A stretch of 33,509 nt of DNA from an uncultured Synechococcus sp. (GTDB lineage: Bacteria > Cyanobacteriota > Cyanobacteriia > Phormidesmidales > Phormidesmidaceae). This document shows positions 7,885-17,045 of this stretch, in pieces. Both the position numbers and the translations under genes were made by a program. Below the pieces are notes generated by a model. The model had not been told where the DNA came from. It ran no database searches and saw only the letters and a list, made by a program, of their open reading frames with translations. The number at the start of each line of letters is the position of its first letter. Position 1 is the first letter of the stretch. The DNA is taken from positions 1-33,509 of the forward strand of contig CALDSK010000309.1 of the NCBI GenBank assembly GCA_937911865.1. Reading direction: 5' to 3'.

Positions 7885-10800
7885 CTAAATTGAGATAGTC
7901 AATTTAAATATCTTAGAGACTAGTTCCTTACGTCTTGCAGATAAATCTGCTATCGATATTTCTTTTTGATATCTCTGCTTATCTTCTACGAAGTTTTCGA
8001 CGATGTTCTTGCATTCCCTTAGAAAATCTGATAAGTGACCGTTATACTTATTTTGGCCTTTTAGAACCGTCCTAAGTTGATTATCTTGTTCAAATCCTGG
8101 TTTTTTATGGAGCCATTGAAGAAGCCAATCGATTTCACCACGACGAGCATTTTTATCATTGGAAGTATACAGACGTAGGCTCGCACATACAGCAGCAAAT
8201 ACTTTGCCAAGATCAGCAATTTCTGTTACTCGATAAGGATATAAATCCCAGACACTCTCAGCATGAGGCTCTAAAAATGTTTCATCTTGCTTATTAACAT
8301 GCCGCCGAATCTTCCAGCGATCTTCGCTACCTGTCACTTGTTCAATTGTGCAACCATCGTCTGAAATTGCCCAAGCATAAGTAAATAAATAGTAGCATTT
8401 TTCAAGTTTTTCTTCCCAATCTGAAGAAGACAGAACGGTTGAATTCTCTTGGAATTCTTCTCTCATATCACTGCATAAGAGATATAGACCTCGTATAAAA
8501 AATAAATAGCAAGCATTTGGTCCAAATAGATAGATAGACTGCGTACTTTTAGGATTATCAGAGTCAATATTATTACGACGCACAGCTAAATACGTCATAT
8601 CTAGAGACAGAACTGCCGTATTCTCATCATTCAAAATGCCAGCTGTCAATTCTTTTTCATGTGGCTTATACCCTGGTTCACCGACAGTTTCTTGTATGGC
8701 CGGTATGGGATCAATCATATAGTCTTCGAATTGGCGATGATAATTCTCGATTTTTCTAGACAGACCACTCTTTTCTTTGATGCTGTGATAGCATTTCTGA
8801 CCAATTTCTGCATATTGCAAGATGGCATGATCACGCAGTTGCTTTGCCCAAACCAAGAATTTGTCTTGCTCTACTGAGAATCCCGAAAAATCCAAAGAAT
8901 TATTCTGAACTAGAACATGAGACATTAGCCAAGTAAGACATTGATGAGCCGTGCAGATTACATACAGTTCGTTATCACCATCGCAAGCAGCATAAACTCG
9001 AGATCTCTCTAAGTAGAATAAGCGTCCCGTACATGCATGGCGAACGTCTTTTTTTGAATCACCACTTTGAGTTGGTGGCTTAGAGCTCGCTCCTCTCGGC
9101 GCTACGCTTGAAGGAAACCAGAGAAATAACTTTGCACGCAGCAAATAGATCTTTGCCAACAATTGATAGTAAGGATAGAACGCTGCTTGAGAAACTTCAT
9201 CTATTACGTGATATTTTGCGATACGAATAGTTAAATGTTTCTCTGCTCGATCTAAAGCATTCCAAGTTTGAAAAATGATCTCGTCGTGGGTAATTTCTTT
9301 ATCAAAATTCAAGAAACAGTCATTATTTTTATTCTTCCGTTCATCTTGCCAGTCAATAGTATAGAGGTACTTTGCTTTACAAAGCTCGTAATAAGCAAGA
9401 ATCGAACCAGAGAAGACTTGAAACTCACTACTATCCCTAGATTTTTCTTCCTTCGACTTGTTATTTTCTGAAGCCTGAATTTGGTCAGCTTCGTGGCAAT
9501 TATTTAGCCAATTGATTCCTGTATCAGACATTTCCTCATACTTGTTTCGAACCCATTCTAAGTAAGGGTAGGCTTTCCGATAGGATCCTTCATCTAGAAA
9601 GGTTTCTGCTATTATCAAATGCGCATTGCAAACAACATAGGAATTTGAGTCAAAATTATCATAATTTTCAAATAATTGGTTTCTTAGATAACTCTCTAAT
9701 GCAAATGAAGAAAAAGGATAGCCAGAAATATAGGTTTTGGCTTTCTCAACAATAAACTGCTGCTCAATACGGCATAGCAGATCATTTATGTATTCTTCTG
9801 GATCAATATCTAAAGCATTGCTTAACGCTTGAAGACGAGCATGTAAGCAAGACTGTGAAGAGCTAAGCAAAGTGTCAAAATCGTAGTAATTCCCAACTCC
9901 TATAGGGTCGAGAAAATTGAAATCTTCGTAACGACAAATACTGACATAACTATTTTTCTTTTCATCTTGTTTTAGTTGTAGCCTGAGATTTTCCTTGCTT
10001 GCCTCCATTGCTTGAGCAACTGTTTCATTACAGCACAAATGAACTAAGCTATGGGACCAGACAGGTGAGGGGACACGATTATCTACAATGTCTTGCTCAA
10101 TGAATACGTCGTGAGCTATTGGAAAATATTTCTTCTTTAGACAAGAGATATCACTCAATAGCGCTATATTAATTACCTTAGTAATATGAGAGTTTGTGCC
10201 GCCAATTCCAGTGCTTGACACTGCAAAATCGACTCTCGTCTGATCTTCAACAGACCTACTCATAAGGGAGCGAACTGAACTGGAGAACCCAGAATACTGG
10301 TGGTCTCTATTTAGCCGAATGTAAAAATATCCGGTAACCCTGTAGACAGAGCGCGAAGGCAACTGACCAAAGGCTTTATCAATTGCTGCGTTTAGTAATT
10401 TTTCGTCTGGAGAATACTGTAACCCTAGTAATCTATTATGCATGGGTGACTTTTGCGGATCAGTCTCGCTAGCAGGTAAGGGAAAGGGCTCTGTTGGTTC
10501 AATAGAAATTCTTTTGAGATAGACAGGAAATCTCTCTTTAAGTTTGTTGTTCTCAAGAACTGTTTGAGTAAGGCGATCAAGGAAGGGACGGTTGATGTAA
10601 TGCCTAATGTACCGGTCTTGATCGTCAACTTTTAGAAAGCGTGCCTGTCCCGTTCCTGCTTGCAGAAGTAGACGATTTACGGAAGTTTGGATTTTGTCTA
10701 TATATTTTCTATCTTCGTTTCCTGGAAACTTCTCACTAATATAAGCTTCTACTTGTCTCAAGGTCTCTAAAGGCACGTCATTCGATTTTTTATCACTTTG

Positions 10801-11340
10801 AGTAATTGATACTCTATAAATTTGTCTAAATAGATCCAGGATTTCTTCGTCCCCATCCTCGTGCCGGGTCACCAAATTGATTATTGACTCTTGTAACAAA
10901 GGATGTTGAAAGTGTGCCGGGAGTTCCAAGATCTCCCGTTCCTGTGGCGTAAGTTGAGTCAGTATCTGAAAGGCTCGAAGGATGGCTTCAGTGGGAATAG
11001 ACTTCAGGTCAAATTCCGCAGTCTCATTTTGGTTTCCCGATAAATATAGTTGTCCTGGTGGGTTGGCGATAGCATCTTGCAGGCTAGACAGCAGCTTTAC
11101 CAAACCATTGATAGTCTTACACTGTTCATAAATATTGCTAGCCTTTGTCCTGATAGTTTGAGCCTTACTCAATAAATCTTCCTGTCGTTTCTCCTCGCTT
11201 TCAATGTCAGGGTCTTTCAGAGACAATAATTGATCCCGTAAAAGAAGAACTATTTTTGAGGCTGCGCTGAGATCGGGTATTCCGATCAGGGCATGATACA
11301 GAAAATATTCGAGTTGCTTTGCCCTCTGCTGATCACTCAT
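7885..11340 (-). CDS. Unrecognised giant cytoplasmic protein (1151 residues)
   Basis: I do not recognise a family. I use ATG at 11340; a TTG at 11349 adds three residues. The sequence is mostly alpha-helical and polar with no signal peptide and no P-loop. Segments such as AHLIIAETFLDEGSYRKAYPYLEWVRNKYEEM (split over about residues 600-640) and the Tyr/Leu-rich helices further on (for example AFYPYYQLLAKIYLLRAKLF) look like degenerate tetratricopeptide-type helical hairpins. A middle region has beta-like character (YRVTGYFYIRL). Base composition is clearly more A+T-rich than the transfer genes, and no HIP1 site occurs in it. It heads a two-gene unit with the 118-residue gene. Size, pairing and position next to a resolvase and a defence cassette would fit an undescribed defence or conflict protein, but that is inference. 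Confidence 0.85.
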   Translation of the reverse strand: MSDQQRAKQLEYFLYHALIGIPDLSAASKIVLLLRDQLLSLKDPDIESEEKRQEDLLSKAQTIRTKASNIYEQCKTINGLVKLLSSLQDAIANPPGQLYLSGNQNETAEFDLKSIPTEAILRAFQILTQLTPQEREILELPAHFQHPLLQESIINLVTRHEDGDEEILDLFRQIYRVSITQSDKKSNDVPLETLRQVEAYISEKFPGNEDRKYIDKIQTSVNRLLLQAGTGQARFLKVDDQDRYIRHYINRPFLDRLTQTVLENNKLKERFPVYLKRISIEPTEPFPLPASETDPQKSPMHNRLLGLQYSPDEKLLNAAIDKAFGQLPSRSVYRVTGYFYIRLNRDHQYSGFSSSVRSLMSRSVEDQTRVDFAVSSTGIGGTNSHITKVINIALLSDISCLKKKYFPIAHDVFIEQDIVDNRVPSPVWSHSLVHLCCNETVAQAMEASKENLRLQLKQDEKKNSYVSICRYEDFNFLDPIGVGNYYDFDTLLSSSQSCLHARLQALSNALDIDPEEYINDLLCRIEQQFIVEKAKTYISGYPFSSFALESYLRNQLFENYDNFDSNSYVVCNAHLIIAETFLDEGSYRKAYPYLEWVRNKYEEMSDTGINWLNNCHEADQIQASENNKSKEEKSRDSSEFQVFSGSILAYYELCKAKYLYTIDWQDERKNKNNDCFLNFDKEITHDEIIFQTWNALDRAEKHLTIRIAKYHVIDEVSQAAFYPYYQLLAKIYLLRAKLFLWFPSSVAPRGASSKPPTQSGDSKKDVRHACTGRLFYLERSRVYAACDGDNELYVICTAHQCLTWLMSHVLVQNNSLDFSGFSVEQDKFLVWAKQLRDHAILQYAEIGQKCYHSIKEKSGLSRKIENYHRQFEDYMIDPIPAIQETVGEPGYKPHEKELTAGILNDENTAVLSLDMTYLAVRRNNIDSDNPKSTQSIYLFGPNACYLFFIRGLYLLCSDMREEFQENSTVLSSSDWEEKLEKCYYLFTYAWAISDDGCTIEQVTGSEDRWKIRRHVNKQDETFLEPHAESVWDLYPYRVTEIADLGKVFAAVCASLRLYTSNDKNARRGEIDWLLQWLHKKPGFEQDNQLRTVLKGQNKYNGHLSDFLRECKNIVENFVEDKQRYQKEISIADLSARRKELVSKIFKLTISI

Positions 11341-11496
11341 ACTGGCCAATATTGTAAAGTTTTGAAAATTAAGCCTTAGGTTGTAGGATTTTCATCCAGC
11401 CTCATTTGACTACGTTGACTCAAAACCGCATAGGCGGTGTGTAGCGAAGATGACAGGACAAGGCTTTTTTTTGGCTTTCGCAACCTAGGTAGAACG

Positions 11497-12293
11497 GGCG
11501 TTGCTGAATCAAGGTATCAACCTAGCTGGAAGAGAGACGTCGCCAAACTGAGGTAGTGAAGTAGCAATCGAATGGAGTGTGTCAGCATTTATACGGCCTT
11601 GGAATAGCAGAGCCTTTTGCTATGGAGTCGAGCCAGGTAATGTCGCAATTGAGTATTTTCCCTTCCATGCGAGTCATATAGGTTTTGCTGACAATCTGCT
11701 CGCCTTCAGGAATAAAACTGTGATAGCCTGACTACCCATAGGTGACATAGAGATAGCATTGCCACGTAGCGACCAGTTCCCAAGGTGGTCGGAAGGTTTC
11801 GGCGCTATGATCGCCTAGCACCCAGCCCAAACTTCCAGCTCTGAAGTGGCCAACCGCCGTCCACAGATAAATCTTATTCGTCTTGGTGCGTTCTCTAGCG
11901 CCGCACAACGAAGCGGGGTCGCCCGCTTTTTAAGTTCCCAAAGGTCCCCAACTCGTCGAGTTCACCCACCTCGGGAGTCGTTTCAGGCGCATATGCCTTC
12001 GGTAAGATGCGCCCACCTGCTTCACCCAAACAATCACCGTCATATGATGTACGCCTTTGACTCGCTCGATGGCTCGAAAGCCTAAGCCACTGGTATATAA
12101 CTAAGACGTCGGCTTTGGCCTCATCACTGTAGCCATGGTGCGGTTCATAGTGCCAATGAATTGACGCCCGCAATGGACGCAGATGTGATTTTAACTACCT
12201 CTCTTAATGCCGTTCTTACGGATATGAATTGGCTGACACTCGGGACATTCCATTGTCGCCACCGTTGAATTCATGCTGCAATTATGCAATGCC
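11497..12293 (-). mobile_element. Decayed IS1-family insertion sequence with intact 9-bp target duplication
   Basis: The ends are GGCGTTGCTGAAT (11497-11509) and the inverse of GGCATTGCATAAT (12281-12293), an imperfect terminal inverted repeat with 10 of 13 matches. The 9-mer GGTAGAACG occurs directly outside both ends (11488-11496 and 12294-12302), a perfect target duplication of the length known for IS1. The element is 797 bp, close to the usual 770-800 bp. It interrupts the space between the 1151-residue gene and the transfer block. The open frames inside it are fragments of the transposase or its complement. Confidence 0.85.
11517..12253 (-). pseudogene. IS1-family transposase, multiply frameshifted
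   Basis: On the minus strand the start reads MECPECQPIHIRKNGIKRG, the zinc-ribbon of InsA-type proteins. In shifting frames come NHICVHCGRQFI, GFRAIERVKGVHHMT, WTAVGHFRAGSLGWVLGDHS, IPEGEQIVSKTYMTRMEG and finally HSIRLLLHYLSL. These match, from memory, the fused InsAB transposase of cyanobacterial IS1 relatives. Several stop codons and indels break the frame (a TAA within the first 25 codons, another in the helix-turn-helix region, a TAG in the catalytic half), so no active enzyme can be made. Confidence 0.85.
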
Positions 12294-12446
12294 GGTAGAA
12301 CGATAGATACGTTTCAGCTCCAAAGCTTTTGTTCAACCTACTTGCTATTGGCTATCAATTCCTAAGTCTTCACAGCTTTTTTGATTCAGCGTACGTTAGT
12401 ACCAATAGCAATTCCGAAGGACAAACATCTGACAGGTTGCTACCAA

Positions 12447-12761
12447 ATGGCTCGTCCGAATCGTGAGGAGTTACTCAAGGCGTGCCAGTTCAGTTCTCTT
12501 ACATGCAGAGCAATGATACAAAATCCTCTCAACTCAAACACAGTCGACTTGGAGATTCTAAATCTATCGCAAACCGTTCCTGATCAGGTTGCAATCATTC
12601 ACTATCTAATTGATTCGTCATTTGAATCCATCGACACCTTCGTTGATATCAATTTCCCTCGTTACATTGAAGTGATCGAGCACATCGAGCATATGCCATC
12701 GTCAGTGAAGCTCGAAACAGCAATTGCTTTGTTAAGACAGGTGCAGCTTTCCACTCAATAA
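12447..12761 (+). CDS. Small hypothetical protein at head of transfer block
   Basis: A 104-residue soluble, helical protein starting MARPNREELLKACQ at ATG 12447; an upstream TTG at 12381 is open in frame but has no ribosome site. I do not recognise a family. The motif 'NREELLKACQFSSLTCRAMIQNP' area is Cys-containing but has no zinc-finger spacing. It is the first plus-strand gene after the insertion sequence and is followed by an 11-bp perfect hairpin just beyond its stop. Confidence 0.5.
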   Translation: MARPNREELLKACQFSSLTCRAMIQNPLNSNTVDLEILNLSQTVPDQVAIIHYLIDSSFESIDTFVDINFPRYIEVIEHIEHMPSSVKLETAIALLRQVQLSTQ

Positions 12762-13012
12762 ATAACTTCTTCAGCGACTGAAGAAGTTGTTGAAGAATGT
12801 ATTTTCTACAAACCAGGAGAACCAGCTCTCTATAAAAAGGGAGTTCAAGCAGTCAATAAATGGGTGCTTGGCAGACCGTTGCTTTTCCTAGGCGCAGCAT
12901 TCTTACAACTGACAAATTGCTTCGCGAAACCATTCAAGTTTTCGTGACAGAGAATGCTGTGCCTTTTCTTCCCTCAAGGTACCTATCCAATGAAGACACG
13001 CAATATATATAG
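12762..13012 (+). pseudogene. Possible decayed small gene between the 104-residue gene and the VWA gene
   Basis: After the TAA at 12759-12761 the same frame stays open for 61 codons to TGA at 12945-12947 and reads like protein (EECIFYKPGEPALYKKG, then NKWVLGRPLLFLGAAF). From about 12905 a different frame continues in protein-like fashion (TDKLLRETIQVFVTENAV) to TAG at 13010-13012. One frameshift would join them into a single C-terminus. There is no ATG start, so I list it as a possible remnant only. Confidence 0.3.
12764..12788 (+). terminator. Perfect 11-bp hairpin after the small gene
   Basis: Arms AACTTCTTCAG (12764-12774) and CTGAAGAAGTT (12778-12788) with a CGA loop begin two bases after the stop codon. 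There is no strong T-run behind it, so it is a weak terminator, an mRNA-stabilising hairpin, or part of the remnant above. Confidence 0.4.
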
Positions 13013-13895
13013 ACCTTCATGGGCCAACTTGCTTTTTGCCAGCAGTCTTTTGCTGTCCAGCGCATGCATGGACGCAACATTTTCTGGTAATCCCAATGTT
13101 GTAACCCCGCATGCGTCCCCAAGCTTGATTGGACCTGACTCATTTCCCAATGGCTCACCAGTCAAGATCGTTGTCGCAGTTGATTTTTCAGGCAGTGCAC
13201 CTAACAACCGGATACAGAGGCCATCGGCTGATGATTTGCAACCGCTTTTTGAGCTTCTGCTCGAATTTGGTGGTGAGCTTGCCATCCTTATGATTTGTGA
13301 CTACAGCGATCGCCCCTTGTTAAGAGCCCGAATCCCGGAACCGCCTCAGATTCCATTTGATAATTTGAATGAAACTATTCCTCCTACTCCACCAGCTACT
13401 ACAGGCAATCCCTTTAAGCTTGCTGAGCAACAAACCGACTATGAAGAGAAGCTCAGAGTCTATCGAGAAAAACAGGCTGAAAATCAGCAAGTTTTAGCAG
13501 TTTTTGAAGATGACCTTGCTCGCCATCAAGAAGCTGCTGGGTTGATTTTAGAAGCGTTCCACCTTGATCTGGTGGAGTTACTGGAAAGCCGAAAGGTATG
13601 CCAAACGACAGATATCTGGGGAAGCGTGCAACGGGCTGACCTTTTTTTGGCAGAGCCAACCACAGCATGGTCTTCACCCCCATCACAATATGCCGTTTTC
13701 ATTACTGATGGCTTGGATACTGTCGGTCAAACATCGGCTTCGTTCACAAGCGAAGTGCAACTTCTTCTTGTGAACGGGACTGCAAGTCTCGGCATCTTCA
13801 CTAAGCTACCTCATCACAAGTTTGAGTCAACAGGATCAGCGCTGGAACACCTAGTTGCTGAACATATCAAAAAGGAGATCAAAAATGAGTCCTAG
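12990..13895 (+). CDS. VWA-domain protein, probable lipoprotein
   Basis: The preferred start is ATG 12990 (MKTRNIYRPSW), because it gives a typical signal peptide: positive N-terminus, hydrophobic core (LLFASSLLLSS) and a Cys (SSAC) fitting a lipobox, although the -3 residue is Ser. An earlier ATG (12954) adds 12 residues. The mature part opens with VKIVVAVDFSGSAP, whose D-x-S-x-S is the metal-binding MIDAS motif of von Willebrand A domains, and later has FITDGLDT, the usual third MIDAS element. A charged coiled-coil insertion (about residues 150-200) sits between. It would be anchored outside the cytoplasmic membrane and bind a partner through a metal ion. It overlaps the next gene by 11 bp, implying coupled translation. 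Confidence 0.75.
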   Translation: MKTRNIYRPSWANLLFASSLLLSSACMDATFSGNPNVVTPHASPSLIGPDSFPNGSPVKIVVAVDFSGSAPNNRIQRPSADDLQPLFELLLEFGGELAILMICDYSDRPLLRARIPEPPQIPFDNLNETIPPTPPATTGNPFKLAEQQTDYEEKLRVYREKQAENQQVLAVFEDDLARHQEAAGLILEAFHLDLVELLESRKVCQTTDIWGSVQRADLFLAEPTTAWSSPPSQYAVFITDGLDTVGQTSASFTSEVQLLLVNGTASLGIFTKLPHHKFESTGSALEHLVAEHIKKEIKNES

Positions 13896-14766
13896 CCCAA
13901 CCTTTCATTACGACACTGATCCTGTGCGACGCATGCACAATCGAAATCAGCTCAAAGAGCGGTTGAAACAAGAAACTTCCGTTAACCGAGTTAAGTTCGA
14001 TGCATTGGCGGCAGAGGCGATAGATGCATACAGTAATCACCAGGAGCTAGAAAGCTCTTACATAGCTGAACAAGCGAACAATCCAGACTTTGCTTATGCA
14101 GATGTAGTGGCTTGTGTACGCAAAATTGGACAAGCTTGGGTAGTCATTGCAGCTTACATCTTGAGTCTACTGCTTATTTATTTGCCCACAGCATTCATTG
14201 CTGAACGAAATTTTGGCAATGAGACTTGGCAGGCTAATTTAGCCATCTTTGTCATTCCTATCGCGATGTTGCTGTTTCAAATTATGGTGGCAGATCAGCG
14301 ATCGCAGCAGCAGCACTACTGGTTATGGAGATTAGTGAGTCTCCTACTGATTTTTCTGACTCCTATGCTTTTAGTAGCAACTTTTCTCGCTAAGCAAGTG
14401 ACGCTACAGCAAGTCCCTCAAGTACACGATGTACTTCTACTTTTAGCTTTGATGAGCCTAGCATTCATAACTGATTCAGTCATTATTTATGGCGGAAATG
14501 GTGCTCTTGAGCCCTGGGCATTTATTGTGTTTCGGTTAAATCAATTCCAGCGACGTTTAAGGTTGCGCTGGCTCGAAACACGCTTTGTCCATTACGGCAA
14601 AGAAGCGGAGCAAGAATTACATCGCTATCACGAGGCAGTGAGTATTTACAACAGTGCTTTTCCCAACAATCTGCATAACCCTCCTCCATTCAATGAAACA
14701 TCTCAGCTCTTCTTAAAAATCTGGCTAAGTTATGACCCATTTCCGAAACATCTGAAAAGTCTATAA
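13885..14766 (+). CDS. Membrane protein with four predicted helices
   Basis: The start is ATG 13885, fixed by AAGGAG eight bases upstream; a TTG ten codons earlier lies inside the preceding gene. A soluble N-terminus of about 85 residues with the start MSPSPTFHYDTDPVRRM is followed by four hydrophobic segments (WVVIAAYILSLLLIYL, LAIFVIPIAMLLFQIM, LVSLLLIFLTPMLLVATFL, DVLLLLALMSLAFITDSV) and a charged C-terminal tail. No family recognised. It sits between the VWA lipoprotein and the coupling ATPase, so a role in assembling the transfer machinery at the membrane is reasonable but unproven. Confidence 0.75.
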   Translation: MSPSPTFHYDTDPVRRMHNRNQLKERLKQETSVNRVKFDALAAEAIDAYSNHQELESSYIAEQANNPDFAYADVVACVRKIGQAWVVIAAYILSLLLIYLPTAFIAERNFGNETWQANLAIFVIPIAMLLFQIMVADQRSQQQHYWLWRLVSLLLIFLTPMLLVATFLAKQVTLQQVPQVHDVLLLLALMSLAFITDSVIIYGGNGALEPWAFIVFRLNQFQRRLRLRWLETRFVHYGKEAEQELHRYHEAVSIYNSAFPNNLHNPPPFNETSQLFLKIWLSYDPFPKHLKSL

Positions 14767-14777
14767 ATGGCTGAGCC

Positions 14778-14804
14778 CTGGGGCATCTAATTGCCCCAGT
14801 TTTA
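14778..14804 (+). terminator. Intrinsic terminator between membrane protein and coupling protein genes
   Basis: Stem arms CTGGGGCA (14778-14785) and TGCCCCAG (14792-14799) with a 6-nt loop are followed directly by TTTT. It lies 12 bases after one stop and 13 bases before the next start codon, all in the same direction, so it may act as a partial terminator that lowers expression of the downstream ATPase. Confidence 0.65.
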
Positions 14805-14816
14805 CTTGACTTCCAA

Positions 14817-16976
14817 ATGGATTCTTTCATTGAGGAGGCTTACCAAATTTGGCAATATAAATATTGGCTAGCCATCCTCAGTGAATACATCCTAATCCCC
14901 TCGCACTTACTTCTGTTGCTGTCTGTCTTACGACAGCTGTCATTACTGAGGATTTCGCAAATGTCCGATCAATATCAACATGGGCTGAGCCGCCTTACCT
15001 TCTGGAATTTGCTGTATCAAGCAGCTCTAGCTAGTGAGAGCTGCTTGTGGGCTATTCTGATACTTCCCATCACTGAACAGCATTTTTCAGATGTTGAACC
15101 GGGTTTTCTGGTTATTCCGATCGCTGGCCTGTGGTTTCTAATTCTGCATCAGAGCTGCGCCACTTTCTCTACGATGACGGCTAAGTACGGCAAGGTCATG
15201 CCCCTGCCCTATTTGACCGGTCACAGCCTGCTTCTGCTTGCCGCCCTCCTGCTCTGGCTGATCAAACCCTGGTATGGGTTAGCGCTTTGTCTGCTTGCAT
15301 TAATTGCAGCTGCCTCTTTTCGTCACTGGTTAATATCTCATCAACCCCTGTGGGTTGGCGAATCCGGGAGGTTTCATCGTCCTTTCGGATGGGTTAAACG
15401 GTTTTATCGCTTCCTGACCAAACCAGGGGACCCAACCTTGCGATGGATGGGGGTTGATCTCCCCTTCATTGAGGGCACTCGAAATTTTTGCCTGATGGGG
15501 GCTATTTCTTCTGGGAAGTCTATAACGCTTGAGTTTTTTATGGCGTCCTTTATTCCCCTTATCGGCAAGCGAAAAGACCTGCGCTGTCTGTTATTTGACC
15601 CAATGCAGAGCATGGTTAGCACGGTCTTGGGAATGAATCCTGATTGCCCGCACCATATTCTTGCCCCACGAGATGTGCGGAGCAGTTACTGGGAGATCGA
15701 TGCCGACATCCATGACATCGATGATGCTAGAGCATTGGCGGTAGCCCTTACCCCTGCCAAGCCTCCACAACCCGGTCCCAATGATTTCTGGATCGATGCC
15801 GCGCAACGCATCCTTCAGGGCATAATTTTGTACTATGCCACGGTTGTTAAAACAAGCTGGGACTTCAGAGATATTCTGGTCGCCTGCAACTCAATTGAAC
15901 GAGTGCAGGCCATCCTGAAAAGTCATCCGGACACGGAAGAATACCTTTATGCCTTGAACGGTGAGAGGTTAAGTCATTCCATACTTGTGACGGTCCAGAC
16001 GTACTTGTCACAGTTTTCTTCTATCGCCTCCAGTTGGCACTACAAACGCAAGATTGCCAGGGAATACAGCCTACCGTTCAAGAAGTTCAGCTTTGCCAAC
16101 TGGGTTCATGAGGATACCGTCACGATTTTGAGCGGGGACGTGAAAAACCAGACAGCGATGACCGCGTTGAATCGCTTGTTCATCACGACAGCTGGCCTGA
16201 CACTACTCAATCAGCATGGGAACCATCTGTCTCGAGAGCCGCGCACCTTTCTGGTTCTGGATGAGGTGCACCGGCTTGAATTTCTTCCGGAGTGGGAAGC
16301 ATTCGCCACCAATGCCTCCAGCCGAGGAGTAAGTATAGCGATCGCGCTACAGGCTCTTCCAAGCTTACAAAGGATTTACGGACATCAAGGTGCAGAAGCT
16401 ATCCTGGGGCAATTTTTCCATAAGGGCTTCCTCAGGCTAAATGATGAAACCACTGCTGAGTACGGCTCAAGATTGATTGGCCGGGGAACCCGGTTTATTC
16501 CAGACTGCAATAGCAAACGGGGGCAGTCTGCAAACAGGATGGAAAGCAATGTCCCGATGGTTCCGCCGGAAGATCTCCGCAGGATTGAGCCACCTGCCAA
16601 AGGGGAACCGGGCTGGCTGAACTGGCTGATGGGTCGAGGTGGGACTCCACTGCGGGGATTCTACATCGGTAATTACGCTAGCTGGTGCAAAATCTCTCCA
16701 CGGTTTATCAGCAAAAATTTGACGCAGAGGGCAAAGGTTCCGAATTTTGTCCCCTGGGACATTCCACCTTTACCCGGTTGGGATTACGACGACATCAAAC
16801 GGCTCAAACTTGAGCATGTGATCAGCACAAATGACTTTCTGCACCATCGCGAGAACGAGTCTACTCCATTGCCTGATCAGCCAGTCAATCTCAAAGAGAT
16901 TTACGAAAGTTTTAAGGACTTCTTAAATACGGCCCACAATGCTGACGTTGCAGAAGACTCCTTAGACGACGCTTAA
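14817..16976 (+). CDS. Type IV coupling protein (VirD4/TraG/TraD-like ATPase)
   Basis: A 719-residue ATPase expected to sit at the inner membrane, receive the relaxase-DNA complex and pump it into a secretion channel. The first 180 residues contain four or five membrane helices. The ATPase has Walker A GAISSGKS at about residue 228, followed by LLFDPMQS, and Walker B FLVLDEVHR at about 478, with the typical coupling-protein run ATNASSRGVSIAIALQALPSL after it. The motif QFFHKGFLRLNDETTAEY also fits the TraG/VirD4 family. The ATG at 14817 has no strong ribosome site, and the terminator hairpin just before it suggests low expression. No VirB4, VirB6 or pilin gene lies in the window. Confidence 0.88.
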   Translation: MDSFIEEAYQIWQYKYWLAILSEYILIPSHLLLLLSVLRQLSLLRISQMSDQYQHGLSRLTFWNLLYQAALASESCLWAILILPITEQHFSDVEPGFLVIPIAGLWFLILHQSCATFSTMTAKYGKVMPLPYLTGHSLLLLAALLLWLIKPWYGLALCLLALIAAASFRHWLISHQPLWVGESGRFHRPFGWVKRFYRFLTKPGDPTLRWMGVDLPFIEGTRNFCLMGAISSGKSITLEFFMASFIPLIGKRKDLRCLLFDPMQSMVSTVLGMNPDCPHHILAPRDVRSSYWEIDADIHDIDDARALAVALTPAKPPQPGPNDFWIDAAQRILQGIILYYATVVKTSWDFRDILVACNSIERVQAILKSHPDTEEYLYALNGERLSHSILVTVQTYLSQFSSIASSWHYKRKIAREYSLPFKKFSFANWVHEDTVTILSGDVKNQTAMTALNRLFITTAGLTLLNQHGNHLSREPRTFLVLDEVHRLEFLPEWEAFATNASSRGVSIAIALQALPSLQRIYGHQGAEAILGQFFHKGFLRLNDETTAEYGSRLIGRGTRFIPDCNSKRGQSANRMESNVPMVPPEDLRRIEPPAKGEPGWLNWLMGRGGTPLRGFYIGNYASWCKISPRFISKNLTQRAKVPNFVPWDIPPLPGWDYDDIKRLKLEHVISTNDFLHHRENESTPLPDQPVNLKEIYESFKDFLNTAHNADVAEDSLDDA

Positions 16977-16991
16977 CCTCTGATTATTTTC

Positions 16992-17021
16992 GGGCTGTCT
17001 ACAGACAGCCCTCTTCTTCCC
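16992..17021 (+). terminator. Hairpin after the coupling protein gene
   Basis: Arms GGGCTGTC (16992-16999) and GACAGCCC (17004-17011) with the loop TACA are followed by the pyrimidine tract TCTTCTTCCC. It sits between the coupling protein stop and the ParA-like start. It is probably an intrinsic or partial terminator. Confidence 0.6.
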
Positions 17022-17045
17022 TTGTCCCTTCATTGAGGAAACATA

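Noticed and set aside
11846..12173. Open frames of 79 (plus) and 92 (minus) residues
   Set aside because: They lie inside the IS1 relic and are a complement and a shifted fragment of the dead transposase.
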